Positions 7,650-15,521 are shown, counted from the stretch's first letter. The stretch: 21,150 bases of DNA from CAZRGV01 sp964599655 (GCA_964599655.1 CAZRGV010000108.1:1-21150), one strand, 5' to 3'. A program made the numbers and translations. Notes: generated by a model from the letters alone, not told the origin.

Positions 7650-8732
7650 TCACTCCGCCTCCGCGAACTCCCCGGCCAAAAACGCCGCGACCTTGTCCCA
7701 GAGCTTGGCCGCGGCCTCAAAGTCCACCGCCATCGGATGGACGGTCCTGGGCGACTCAACCTGGAGAGGCACGTCCACGCTCGGGTTGAGTGGGATCTGG
7801 GCGCTTGGACCCTGCGCCAGCGTGGTCTCCACCTCGGGGCTCAACAGGTCGCCCGCCAGCGACTCGGCCTCCTCCGGGTGGGGGCAGCCCTTGATCCTCG
7901 CCAGCGTGTTGGGGATGAACAGCGTGCCAAGCTGGTCGGGTTCGCGGTCGGGGTAGACGATCGTCACCGGGCTGCCGGCGGCCAGCTCGGCCATGGCGTC
8001 GTCGGTGTCCGTCAGGCCGAAGGCAATCCGGCCCGAGCCAACGGCACTCGCCACCTGCTTGTTGCCCGAGAGGATCAGGGCGTCATTGCCCTTCAGGTCG
8101 CGGAAGAACTGCCGGGCCTTGTCGTCGCCCCAGACCGCGAACAGACAGGCCGCGTGCGTGGCCGTGGTGCCGAAGAGCGGCTTGGCGATGCCGACCTTGC
8201 CCTTCCACTTCGGGTTGGTCAGGTCGACCAGGCTCTTGGGCCGGTCGGCCTCGGGCACGAGCTGCGTGTTGACCAGAAGAATCCGAGCCCTCGCGGCGAA
8301 GCCGTACCAGGTGCCGTCCGCCGCCTTGAAGGCGTCGGGAATGGCGTCGGCATGCTTGGGGTGGAAGGGAGCCAAAAGCCCCTTTTCCTTGAGCCGCAAG
8401 GTGTTGAGGATCTCGTTGTTCCAGAAGAGGTCGCAGGCCGGGGCCGACGCCTCGGCAATGATGCGCTGCGTCAGGCCGACCGTCTTGGTGCTCTCGACAT
8501 CATAGACGGCCAGCACCTCCACGCCCGACGACTTCTCGTACCTCTTGAGCAACGGCTCGGAGAACTCGCGGTCCAGCGCCGCGTAAACGACCACCTCGCC
8601 CCCGGCCGGCTTCGAGCCGCCGCCGGATTTCGCGCCGGGTTCCGTCCCCACTCCGCCAACACCGCAACCGGCCAGCCACAACAACGGCAACACCACCCAG
8701 GCACGCCGGGGAACTCTCGACTGGGCCAACAT
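7650..8732 (-). CDS. Iron-type ABC transporter solute-binding lipoprotein
   Basis: 360 residues from the ATG at 8732. This start is set by GGAGGAG (complement of 8741-8747), 8 nt upstream; in-frame ATG/GTG-type codons further up are not needed. The signal peptide ends in LWLAGC with lipidated C23. The mature domain begins EVVVYAALDREFSEPLLKRYEKSSGVEV, characteristic of the FbpA/FutA/thiamine-type family of extracellular solute-binding proteins, and continues with CDLFWNNEILNTLRLKEKGLL, GFAARARILLVNTQ and LTNPKWKGKVGIAKPLFGTT. The likely role is binding ferric iron or a similar ligand outside the cell and passing it to an ABC permease. No permease or ATPase gene is in the window, so it is an orphan here and its ligand is uncertain. 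The FAD-reductase gene upstream is on the same strand, 198 nt away. Confidence 0.88.
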   Translation of the reverse strand: MLAQSRVPRRAWVVLPLLWLAGCGVGGVGTEPGAKSGGGSKPAGGEVVVYAALDREFSEPLLKRYEKSSGVEVLAVYDVESTKTVGLTQRIIAEASAPACDLFWNNEILNTLRLKEKGLLAPFHPKHADAIPDAFKAADGTWYGFAARARILLVNTQLVPEADRPKSLVDLTNPKWKGKVGIAKPLFGTTATHAACLFAVWGDDKARQFFRDLKGNDALILSGNKQVASAVGSGRIAFGLTDTDDAMAELAAGSPVTIVYPDREPDQLGTLFIPNTLARIKGCPHPEEAESLAGDLLSPEVETTLAQGPSAQIPLNPSVDVPLQVESPRTVHPMAVDFEAAAKLWDKVAAFLAGEFAEAE

Positions 8733-8929
8733 GGAAAACACTCCTCCGGGAACCATCCCGCCCAACGCTCTCGTGGACGCCTTGTCCCGCGCCGTGCTCA
8801 TTCATCCCGAACCCAACCCAACAGGCCAGGGGCGAAACCCCGAACCGACAGGTCCAACGTATCGCCGGCAAGCCGCCAGAGCAAGAGCCGCCAACGAAGG
8901 AATTCGGACCCATCGGGACGCCGACGTCG

Positions 8930-10135
8930 TCAGGGCGTCGTGACGTTCCAGCCGGGATCTCGGGTCTGTTGGTAGCCGGCGGCGACGAGCGGGCGGGCCA
9001 GGCGGGGGAACACCGAGGCGAGGTCGACCAGCCAGGGGTTGACCAGCAGGTGGTGAAACAGCCGGCAGAGCCGGATGCGGCGGTCGAAGTGATGCCGCCA
9101 GGTCTGGAGCCAGAGCCGTTGCAGGGCGAGGTCGGCCCCTCCGGCGGCCAGGGCTCGCTCGACGATCGGCGCGAGCCGCTCGGCGCCCAGCAGGGCCATG
9201 GTCATCCCCTGACCGCCCAGCGGATCGACGGTCCCTTGCGCATCGCCCACGTAGAAAATCCCGGGTTGCCGGGGACGAGACACCTCAACCCGGACACCCG
9301 CCACGGTCTTCCACGAGCCGTCGGGCTCGGCGGCATCGAGAAATCGTCGCAGCACGGGATTACGCCCGAAATAGGCGATGGCGGCCCGGTCGAGGTCCCC
9401 CTTGTGACGGCGGAGGATCGCCTCGGGCAGCAAGGCGCAGAAGTTGATCCACGGCCCTTCGACCCGGCAGGTGCCGCCATAACCGCCCGGAACCAGGTGC
9501 AGGCCGACCGTTCCGATCGGCTCGGCCGCCGAGTCGTTGTCGTCGTCGAGCCTCCAGTGCCGCTTCAGGCCAGCCAGCCGCGGACGAAACCCGCTCCGGG
9601 GGCGGGTCAAGCCGGTCTGCCGCACCAGGCTCGAATGCCGTCCGTCGGCCGCCACGACAACCCTGGCACGGATCTCGAACGGTTCCGAGGCGGCGCGGGC
9701 ACGAACGCCGACCACCCGCCCCTGGTCGAGGAGCGGCCCGCCGACGCGGCAACCCTCGAAGACCGAAACGCCCGCCCGTCTCGCGTGCTGGACCAGCAGG
9801 GCATCGAGCGTCGATCGGCTCAGGCCGAACCCGGCACGGCCGTCGGGGCCGGTCACCTCGGCGACGAGCTCCCGGCCTCGAGGGGTTGAGAGCCGGACCC
9901 GTCGGATCGGTTGAAGCCCCGTCCGGGCCAGGTCCTCGGCCAGACCGAGCCGTTCGAGCGCCTCGCCTCCTTCGGGACTGAGGTACTCGCCACAGAGCTT
10001 CTCCCGAGGAAAGACCCCGGGATCGAGCAGCGCCACGTGGGCCCCTCGCCTCGAAAGCCGCAAGGCCAGCGACGACCCCGCCAGGCCCGCCCCCGCGATC
10101 GCCACGTCAAACCAAGAGCCCGGATCGCGCCGCAT
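8930..10135 (-). CDS. FAD-dependent oxidoreductase, geranylgeranyl reductase-like
   Basis: 401 residues. The N-terminus FDVAIAGAGLAGSSLALRL has the Rossmann GxGxxG motif (G15, G17, G20) for FAD. VFPREKLCGEYLSPEG matches the K-x-CG motif typical of geranylgeranyl-reductase/UbiH-like flavoproteins, followed by LDALLVQHARRAGVSVFEG and the second FAD motif FYVGDAQGTVDPLGGQGMTMALLGAE. These enzymes reduce isoprenoid chains or oxidise aromatic and polyketide products; the substrate cannot be assigned. The ATG at 10135 starts just before the Rossmann fold. The upstream reading frame stays open through the palindromic repeat at 10169-10296 but has no homology-like content, so it is not included. Shine-Dalgarno support is weak. 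The gene lies downstream of the PKD/Ig-like gene, separated by that repeat. Confidence 0.85.
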   Translation of the reverse strand: MRRDPGSWFDVAIAGAGLAGSSLALRLSRRGAHVALLDPGVFPREKLCGEYLSPEGGEALERLGLAEDLARTGLQPIRRVRLSTPRGRELVAEVTGPDGRAGFGLSRSTLDALLVQHARRAGVSVFEGCRVGGPLLDQGRVVGVRARAASEPFEIRARVVVAADGRHSSLVRQTGLTRPRSGFRPRLAGLKRHWRLDDDNDSAAEPIGTVGLHLVPGGYGGTCRVEGPWINFCALLPEAILRRHKGDLDRAAIAYFGRNPVLRRFLDAAEPDGSWKTVAGVRVEVSRPRQPGIFYVGDAQGTVDPLGGQGMTMALLGAERLAPIVERALAAGGADLALQRLWLQTWRHHFDRRIRLCRLFHHLLVNPWLVDLASVFPRLARPLVAAGYQQTRDPGWNVTTP

Positions 10136-10168
10136 ACCCGTCGTTGCTCGTTCATCCTGGGCGGATCG

Positions 10169-10296
10169 AGACGGAAAGACCAGGGACCGTCGTCTTTCGT
10201 CGGGTGGGCAACGCCCACCGAACTTCCGATGCCGAAACACGTTCGGTGAGCGGTGCCCACCCGACCACACGAAGAGTCTTTCGGCGATTCCGTATC
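10169..10296. repeat. Long palindromic repeat, copy 1
   Basis: Two arms face each other. The inner arms 10202-10223 and 10241-10262 match at 20 of 22 positions around a 17-nt loop. Each arm is itself a small hairpin (GGTGGGC-AAC-GCCCACC and GGTGAGC-GGT-GCCCACC). The outer right end GGCGATTCCGTATC (10283-10296) has a degenerate partner at 10169-10177 (AGACGGAAA). The left part aligns without gaps to the reverse complement of the element at 14884-14974, including GTCTTTCGT and ACGGAA, so the two form one dispersed family. No ORF is inside it. Confidence 0.85.
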
Positions 10297-10323
10297 CTTC
10301 CTGATCGGCCGAATGCCGGGCGA

Positions 10324-12453
10324 TCAGGCATGAGAACGGGGTCGCGATGGCAGCCGGCTCCACGACGCGGTCCGGTCCGCCGAGGCCCTCGGGCGGACCT
10401 CGGCTCGGAATCGAACGCGCCCTTGAGCCGAAACGGCCTGGTCGGCCACCGGATAAAACGGAAGCACCTTGCGCCCGTCGGTCAGGACCCAGGTGCGGAA
10501 GTCGCCGCCTGGCTGGCCGTTGCCGGTCGGGAAGTGGCCGAGGAACTCGCCGTCGAGCGGGTTGCCGGCCAGGTCCCGCACGCCTCCCGAAACGATGGTC
10601 AGGACGTACTTCCGCCCGTGTCCGATCCGACCGTTGGACGTCGTCAGCACGACACTCCTCGGACCGTTTGGCGAAACCGGACGGGCCGCCGGCGGCGCCA
10701 GCGCGACACTCAGGCCGNNNNNNNNNNTCGACCGCCGTGTGAAGTCATAGAAGGCCGGGTTGGTCAGGCTGGCGAGATCGAGACCGCCCCCCTGGTCCTG
10801 AACCGTGGCGATGATCTGGCCCGTTCTCGGCTCGACGGCCAGGCCCACCAGCCTCGGCCCGACCGTGTCGATGACCAGCGGATGCGAGGTGTCGAGCAAG
10901 GTCGTCGACTGGCTGCCCGTCGCATCCCTCGCCGTGGCCGTGACGACGTAAGAGCCGTCGGGCAGGGGGGATCCGGTCGTGAGGCTCCACGAGCCGTCGG
11001 CGCCGGCGGTGGTCGAGCCGAGGTTCAACGACGACGACGAACCGATCGCCGAGGCCACGAGCTGGACGGTGGAACCGGGAGTCGCGTGCCCCTGGAACTG
11101 GGGCCGCTGAACGTTGGTGATGGCGTCCGAGGAGGACGCGCCGCTGTCGCTGGCCGGGTCGAGCTGGCCGATCACGAACGGTCCCGAAGAGGGATGCGAC
11201 GGAGGTTCTGGGGTCGATTGAGCCACGACGACCGTGCTATCGGCGGTGGCGAAGGCCCCGGACATGCCGACGATGGTCACCTGGACCGGGTAGGTTCCGG
11301 GCTTGGCGTAGGAGTGGGTTCCTTGCACGCGGAAGCCGCCGGAGGCTTGCGGCACGATGGTGCCGGGCACCGCCGCGCTGCCGTCGCCCCAGGAGATCAT
11401 GGTCGTGTAGTCGCCGAGCTGGGCCATGGGGTCGGCGTCCTGGAAGGTCGCGACCGTTCCGGAGACGCTTTCGCCGGGCTTCGCGTTCCAGGTCGTGCCG
11501 GTGGCCGTGATCGGATAATCGAGCGGCACGGGCGTGACGGTTCCGAACGACCAGAAGTACGAGATCCGGGCCGACTGGCCAGGGTTGATCGTGACGCCTC
11601 GCCATTCGAGGCCCGCGCCGTTGTCCAGGTAGCTGGGATCGTTGTTGTACGGGGCGCTGGAGGAAGGCAGCATCACCTGGTTGGCGAAGTGGCCGCCATT
11701 GCCAATCGTGTTCCAGAGGTCCTTGAAATAGCCTTCCTGGTAGGCCGAGGGGGCCAGGCCGCCGACGAGGTTGGGCTGGATGAAAATGTTGTAATGGCCG
11801 GTGACGTCGGTGCCGCCGATGGCGCCGGTCTGCGCGTTGTGGTAGCCGACGCCGTAATCGCTGTCGGCCAGGAAGATGTCGGCCGCGGCGAAGACGTCGA
11901 GCACCAGGGGCGTGTCGCCGAGATTGAGCACGCTGTTGTCGACCCGGAAAAACTCGTCGCCAGGGTGGTACGTGGTCGTCTGGATCAGGCGGAACTGGTT
12001 GCCGAGGGTGTTGCCGTCACCGCGGTTGTCGGCCACAAGGGTCGTGCTCTGCCCGTTGGCGGCGACGGTCTGGGAAATCTCGTGCAGGCCGACCGAGTGC
12101 GTCGACTCCGCCGCGGTTCCCGTGCTGGGCCGGCCGGGAACATCGAGTCCGACCACCGTGCCATCGGCCTGGCGAAAGAAGATGCCGGCATCGCCGGGCG
12201 CGGCGGTTGGCTTGTAGACCTGCCCGTTGATGAAACCCTGGCGATAGACCTGGAACGAGCCATCCGAGCCAATGGTCAACGAGGTAATCGGCCCGGCGCT
12301 GGTCAGCGTGACGGTCGGCAGCTCGCGACGTTCGAGACCCTCGACCAGGGGGCGAGACCGCCGTTGGGCCATCCGGGACCGGCCTGGGTCCACGTCTCGA
12401 CGTCGTGTTGTCTTGAGAATTCGTTGAGGAATGAGAACAGGATGGGCTTGCAT
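10324..12453 (-). CDS. Surface protein with PKD and Ig-like domains
   Basis: About 709 residues, with a 10-N gap near residue 577 that keeps the frame. Near the N-terminus RSRPLVEGLERRELP matches the LE-x-R-x-L motif at the start of many planctomycete surface or secreted proteins. Residues about 50-320 form a beta-rich region I do not recognise. Residues about 325-430 resemble a PKD domain (MISWGDGSAAVPG, THSYAKPGTYPVQVTI). Residues about 450-565 are a bacterial Ig-like domain (ATPGSTVQLVASA, DGSWSLTTGSPLPDGSYVVTATARD). A further Ig/SwmB-like repeat follows (ATVQDQGGGLDLASL, GVRDLAGNPLDGEF). The protein is likely extracellular. The ATG at 12453 has GGAGG 23 nt upstream, too far, with a hairpin between; an ATG at 12372 is an alternative. 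The last ~30 residues are Arg-rich and may be read-through of non-family sequence. Confidence 0.82.
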   Translation of the reverse strand: MQAHPVLIPQRILKTTRRRDVDPGRSRMAQRRSRPLVEGLERRELPTVTLTSAGPITSLTIGSDGSFQVYRQGFINGQVYKPTAAPGDAGIFFRQADGTVVGLDVPGRPSTGTAAESTHSVGLHEISQTVAANGQSTTLVADNRGDGNTLGNQFRLIQTTTYHPGDEFFRVDNSVLNLGDTPLVLDVFAAADIFLADSDYGVGYHNAQTGAIGGTDVTGHYNIFIQPNLVGGLAPSAYQEGYFKDLWNTIGNGGHFANQVMLPSSSAPYNNDPSYLDNGAGLEWRGVTINPGQSARISYFWSFGTVTPVPLDYPITATGTTWNAKPGESVSGTVATFQDADPMAQLGDYTTMISWGDGSAAVPGTIVPQASGGFRVQGTHSYAKPGTYPVQVTIVGMSGAFATADSTVVVAQSTPEPPSHPSSGPFVIGQLDPASDSGASSSDAITNVQRPQFQGHATPGSTVQLVASAIGSSSSLNLGSTTAGADGSWSLTTGSPLPDGSYVVTATARDATGSQSTTLLDTSHPLVIDTVGPRLVGLAVEPRTGQIIATVQDQGGGLDLASLTNPAFYDFTRRSXXXXGLSVALAPPAARPVSPNGPRSVVLTTSNGRIGHGRKYVLTIVSGGVRDLAGNPLDGEFLGHFPTGNGQPGGDFRTWVLTDGRKVLPFYPVADQAVSAQGRVRFRAEVRPRASADRTASWSRLPSRPRSHA
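10718..10727. other. Assembly gap (10 N) inside the surface-protein gene
   Basis: Ten unknown bases. Recognisable Ig-like sequence continues in the same frame on both sides (NPAFYDF before, GLSVALAPP after), so the gap length is compatible with the frame as written. Confidence 0.9.
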
Positions 12454-12801
12454 GGCTCGGCCCCCAGGCCGAGCGGTCCTCCGACCGGGGGCCGCCCGGC
12501 GCGCACCTCAGGAAGATCGACGGCACAATACCAGCGGATCTCCGGGTTGCCGGGCGAGGCGAACGGGAAATGGCTCCGCCCGGTGTTCTGATCGGCACGT
12601 CCGACCGGAATAATCACTCATTCCGGCAAATCACGAATGATGCGAGACGGCCGTCTTGGCCTCCGATCCCTCGATCACCGATCGACCGAACCCGACGGGA
12701 AGCCAGCTCGGTCGAAGGGGGGACCTCCGAATCCCAGCGCGCTGCTAGCCCCCAAATCGCGGATCAACCCGGCGGCGGGTGTCGTGGTCCGTCCGCATGG
12801 T
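12454..12801. other. Divergent intergenic region, left part
   Basis: This lies between the divergent surface-protein and cytochrome genes. I see no convincing gene. It holds two small perfect hairpins: CTCGGCC/GGCCGAG (12456-12473), just upstream of the surface-protein ATG, and CCGGAAT/ATTCCGG (12605-12626). No clear promoter for the minus-strand gene was found. Confidence 0.6.
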
Positions 12802-12830
12802 TTGACAAGCAAGAGTGGCTCTTCGACAAT
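12802..12830 (+). promoter_or_regulatory. Candidate promoter of the TPR-cytochrome gene
   Basis: A perfect -35 TTGACA (12802-12807), 17-bp spacer and -10 GACAAT (12825-12830, 4 of 6 matches). The predicted transcription start is near 12837, giving a leader of about 165 nt before the ATG at 13002. Confidence 0.55.
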
Positions 12831-12835
12831 AAATC

Positions 12836-12887
12836 AAAGCCGCCCCCATTGCGAGAGCACAACGGCTCGATCGCTCGGCTTTTTTTT
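12836..12887 (+). terminator. Terminator-like hairpin in the cytochrome leader
   Basis: AAAGCCG (12836-12842) can pair with CGGCTTT (12876-12882), which runs into eight T (12880-12887). The alternative partner CGGCT (12863-12867) would give a different fold without the T tract. The structure begins at the predicted transcript start, so it could be an attenuator or the end of a ~50-nt small RNA. The stem is short and the loop long, so confidence is moderate. Confidence 0.4.
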
Positions 12888-13001
12888 GTTCGTCGAGACG
12901 CCCACCAGACTTCCCGACGCGTTTTCGACCGTCTCCCCAGACCGACCCGAACCAAGGCCACGCCGACCGCCCAGGACGAGCCCTCGGTGAAGGAATCCCG
13001 C

Positions 13002-14887
13002 ATGACTCCGCTCGCGACACGAGGCCGGCTCTGGACGTGGGGGATCGCCGTTCTGGCCGTGATCGGCGCCATCGTGGGCCTGGGCATCGCCTGGCCCGGC
13101 CTGTTCCCTCACGACCCGCTGAACGCGGGGCGCGCCGCGTACGATCGGGGCGACTGGCCACGCGCCGCCGAGGCCGCCCGGGAACGGCTCAAGAACGCCT
13201 CGGACGATCCCGAGGCCCTCCGGCTGCTGGCCCGTTCCATCGCCCGGCAGGGTCGCGACAACACCGCGCAGGCCATCTATGGCCGCCTCGACGCCGGAGC
13301 GATGCAGGCCGAAGACTATTTCCTGCTGGCCGACGGCCTCATCCGCGAAGGACGGTACGACGCCGCGCACACCCTCCTGGAAAAGGGCCTCCAGCGCGAC
13401 CCGGACCACGCCGAGATTCTCAACCTGCTCGCCCGGTTCCACGCCGGGGCCGACCGTCTGGCCGAGGCCGCCGACCTCGCCGAACGCCTCGCACGCCAGC
13501 CCGGCTGGGACGCCCGAGCCGCCTTGCTGCTGGGCCTGGTCCGCAACCAGCAAGGCGACCCCGCCGCCGCGGCCGACGCCCTCGAACGCGCCTTGCGGCC
13601 TCGCTGAACGGGGCCTCGCACGACCCGACCGCCATCCGCAAGATGCTCGCCCGCGCCTGGCTGGCCGCCGGATCGCCCGAACCGGCCCGAAAGGCGCTCG
13701 AGGTCGTGCTCGAATCCGGCTCCGACCCCGAAGCCTCCTGGCTCCTGAGCCGCGCCTGGCTCCAGGAGCGAAACCTCGACGAGGCCGTGGCCGCCCTGAA
13801 ACAGGCCGACGACTATGGCGACCGAGACCCGACCGCCCGCGAACCCGCCCCATTCGTCGGCGCCGAGACCTGCCGCCCCTGCCACAAGGAGATTTTCCAG
13901 GCCCAGCAAGCAAGCCATCACGCCTCAACCTTCCACGTCGACGCCGGCATCGGCGAGCTCCCGCTGCCCGACCATCCGCTGATCGACCGCGACGATCCAA
14001 AAGTTTCTCATACCTTCACCCGAGAGGGTGAGCACGTCCAGTTCTCGGCGACCCGCGACGGCCAGACCGTCCGCGCCCTGATCGACTACGCCTTCGGCTC
14101 GGGCGACCGGGGCGCCACGCCGGTCGGCCGCGATGAGTCAGGCCAGTACCGAGAGCTCCGGTTGTCGCACTACGGCGACGGCTCGGGCTGGGACGTCACG
14201 ACCGGCCATCCCCCCGTTTCCAAAGGGGCCGAACTCCCGGCGTTTCTCGGCGAACCGCTCACGGCCGATGCCGTCCGGCGCTGCCTGAGCTGCCACACGA
14301 CCGACGAGACCTCGGTCCAGAAGCGACAGGGCCCGGCCTCGGCCGATCGGGCGATCGGCTGCGAGCGTTGCCACGGTCCCGGCGGCAACCACGTCCGGGC
14401 GATGTCGGTCGCGCCGGCGTTCCCCGACCTCGCGATCGCGAGGCCCCGTGTCGCCTCGGCCGAGCAGGTCATGGCCCTCTGCTCGCGATGCCACAGCCCT
14501 CGAGGCATGACCGTGCAGAAGTCCGACCCAACGTCCATCCGCTTCCAGGGCACCACCCTGACCTGGAGCCGCTGCTACACCGAAAGCCAGGGCGCCCTCA
14601 GTTGCGTGACCTGCCACGACCCCCACCGCGACGCCGAGACCGACCACGCCTACTACGTCTCGAAATGCCTCGCCTGCCACGCCGAGAACCACAAGGACAA
14701 GACCCCCCACCACACCGACGCCGACGCCGACGGCGCCCGCCCCATCGCCCTGGCCGAAACCGTGAAGCGCGTCCCTTGCCCGGTCGAGCCCTCGGGCCAC
14801 TGCCTCGATTGCCACATGCCAACCGTCAAGGGAATCATTCCCCACACCACATTCACCGATCATCATATCCGCGTTCACGGCGACTGA
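13002..14887 (+). CDS. TPR-heptahaem cytochrome c protein, frame broken near 13600
   Basis: Two overlapping frames together encode one protein of about 628 residues. 13002-13607 encodes a membrane anchor (LWTWGIAVLAVIGAIVGLGIAWPGLF) and several TPR units (AGRAAYDRGDWPRAAEAARERL, ADGLIREGRYDAAHTLLEKGL) until a TGA. The other frame resumes there with further TPR sequence (ARAWLAAGSPEPARKALEVVL) and then seven CXXCH haem c sites: CRPCH (13871-13885), CLSCH, CERCH, CSRCH, CVTCH, CLACH and CLDCH (14801-14815). CHDPH and HMPT near the end are typical of c554/NrfA-like multihaem proteins. It should sit on the periplasmic face and move electrons; the partner is unknown. The ATG at 13002 has AAGGA 7 nt upstream. 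One missing base near 13590-13605 explains the break: either sequencing error or true mutation. The stop codon lies inside the repeat at 14884-14974. Confidence 0.85.
13585..13607 (+). other. Frameshift site in the TPR-cytochrome gene
   Basis: The upstream frame reads ALERALRPR and stops at 13605-13607; the frame one base back is open and continues the TPR/cytochrome protein (SLNGASHDPTAIRKML). Moving between them needs one extra base here. No slippery heptamer of the X-XXY-YYZ type is present, so programmed frameshifting is not supported. Confidence 0.75.
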
Positions 14888-14974
14888 TACGAAATCGCCC
14901 GGACGGCTCGTCTCATGTCGGGAGGGCACCGCTCACCCTACGAAAGACAACGGATCCAGGCGATTCCGTATCAG
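14884..14974. repeat. Inverted-repeat element, copy 2 (MITE-like)
   Basis: A 91-bp unit with imperfect inverted ends, CTGATACGAAATCGCCCGG (14884-14902) and CCAGGCGATTCCGTATCAG (14956-14974), matching at 17 of 19 positions. Its core GGAGGGCACCGCTCACC (14921-14937) is the same small-hairpin type as in the repeat at 10169-10296. It provides the stop codon of the cytochrome gene on the plus strand and the last ~14 codons and stop of the truncated gene on the minus strand. No obvious target-site duplication was found, though TA lies inside each end. Confidence 0.8.
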
Positions 14975-15259
14975 GTCGATCGCCCTGGGCGACCGGCTCG
15001 GGTCCAGCATGAAGGAACCCTTTCCCTCGCCCGCTCCCGAGAGGGTGATCTCCCCGCCACGGAGGAACCATCGCCCCGTCTGGACGAACGCCCGCGGCGC
15101 CTCCTCGCCGTCGACGGTCAGGCTCACGATCCTCCACATCCCTTCCAACCGCTTCGCCTCCCTGTCGGCGGCATCATCGGCGATGCCGAGGGAGCCCAGG
15201 ACCGGCAGAACGACCCCGGCCAGCCCGACCGATCGCTTCCCTCGTTCCTGGGCGTTCAT
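14933..15259 (-). pseudogene. TIGR03067-type planctomycete protein, 3' truncated by a repeat
   Basis: About 108 residues remain. After a signal-like N-terminus (GLAGVVLPVLGSLGIA) comes DREAKRLEGMWRIVSLTVDGEEAP and then LSGAGEGKGSFMLDPSRSPRAIDL, which strongly resembles the small TIGR03067 family of unknown function, expanded in planctomycetes. In that family the sequence normally continues for about 40 more residues with a GIYELDGDTL-type strand. Here homology stops at IDL, exactly where the inverted-repeat element begins, and the remaining codons (IRNRLDPLSFVG) are element sequence. The ATG at 15259 is preferred over the GTG at 15265 because AAGGGGGA then sits about 6 nt upstream. A shortened protein could still be made, but loss of the C-terminal strands argues for a remnant. 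Confidence 0.7.
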
Positions 15260-15340
15260 GGACACTCCCCCTTGTGAAGGAATGAAACCGTCGCCTCATC
15301 CTGGTCCGAAGGTCGCGTCAGGGTGTGAACCGGCCTGGGT

Positions 15341-15413
15341 GGCACTGGCAAAGGCAGTGGTACACATGAGAACTTACTTCAAATCATCGTGTACCACCAA
15401 TTTTGCCAGTGCC
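15341..15413. repeat. Inverted repeat with 29-30 bp arms
   Basis: Left arm 15341-15369 and right arm 15384-15413 share GGCACTGGCAAA and GTGGTACAC, separated by four mismatched bases, then ATGA with one extra base on one side; the loop is 14 nt. It is unrelated in sequence to the 10169-10296 and 14884-14974 elements. It could be a MITE, a fused pair of IS ends, or a transcribed hairpin. Confidence 0.8.
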
Positions 15414-15521
15414 AGCCGGCCATCCCATCGACGAGCCCTGTTGTACGAAATTTCCCATCAACGTTCGAGACGCTCAACTCAATCAGGCGATCAGGCATCA
15501 GGCTTTCCCACCCTTTTTTTG

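Noticed and set aside
7593..8975. 460-residue plus-strand frame
   Set aside because: Antisense to the solute-binding lipoprotein, which has a signal peptide, Shine-Dalgarno sequence and family motifs.
10136..10363. Upstream extension of the FAD-reductase frame
   Set aside because: It reads through the palindromic repeat and into the end of the neighbouring gene; the family N-terminus begins right after the ATG at 10135.
10144..12591. 815-residue open frame on the plus strand
   Set aside because: It is antisense to the PKD/Ig-like gene. The translation is Arg/Gly/Val-rich without domains, as expected from high third-position GC; the minus strand has clear domains.
12570..13001. Upstream extension of the TPR-cytochrome frame
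   Set aside because: The frame happens to stay open, but the sequence has no family character, contains the promoter and terminator-like leader, and the ATG at 13002 has a proper AAGGA site and starts the membrane anchor.
13585..13607. Programmed ribosomal frameshift
   Set aside because: No slippery heptamer or obvious downstream pseudoknot was seen; a missing base is simpler.
14884..14974. Complete insertion sequence
   Set aside because: Only 91 bp with no room for a transposase and no clear target-site duplication; at most a non-autonomous element.
14884..15413. CRISPR array
   Set aside because: The repeats are inverted, of two unrelated types, without regular spacers, and no cas gene is present.
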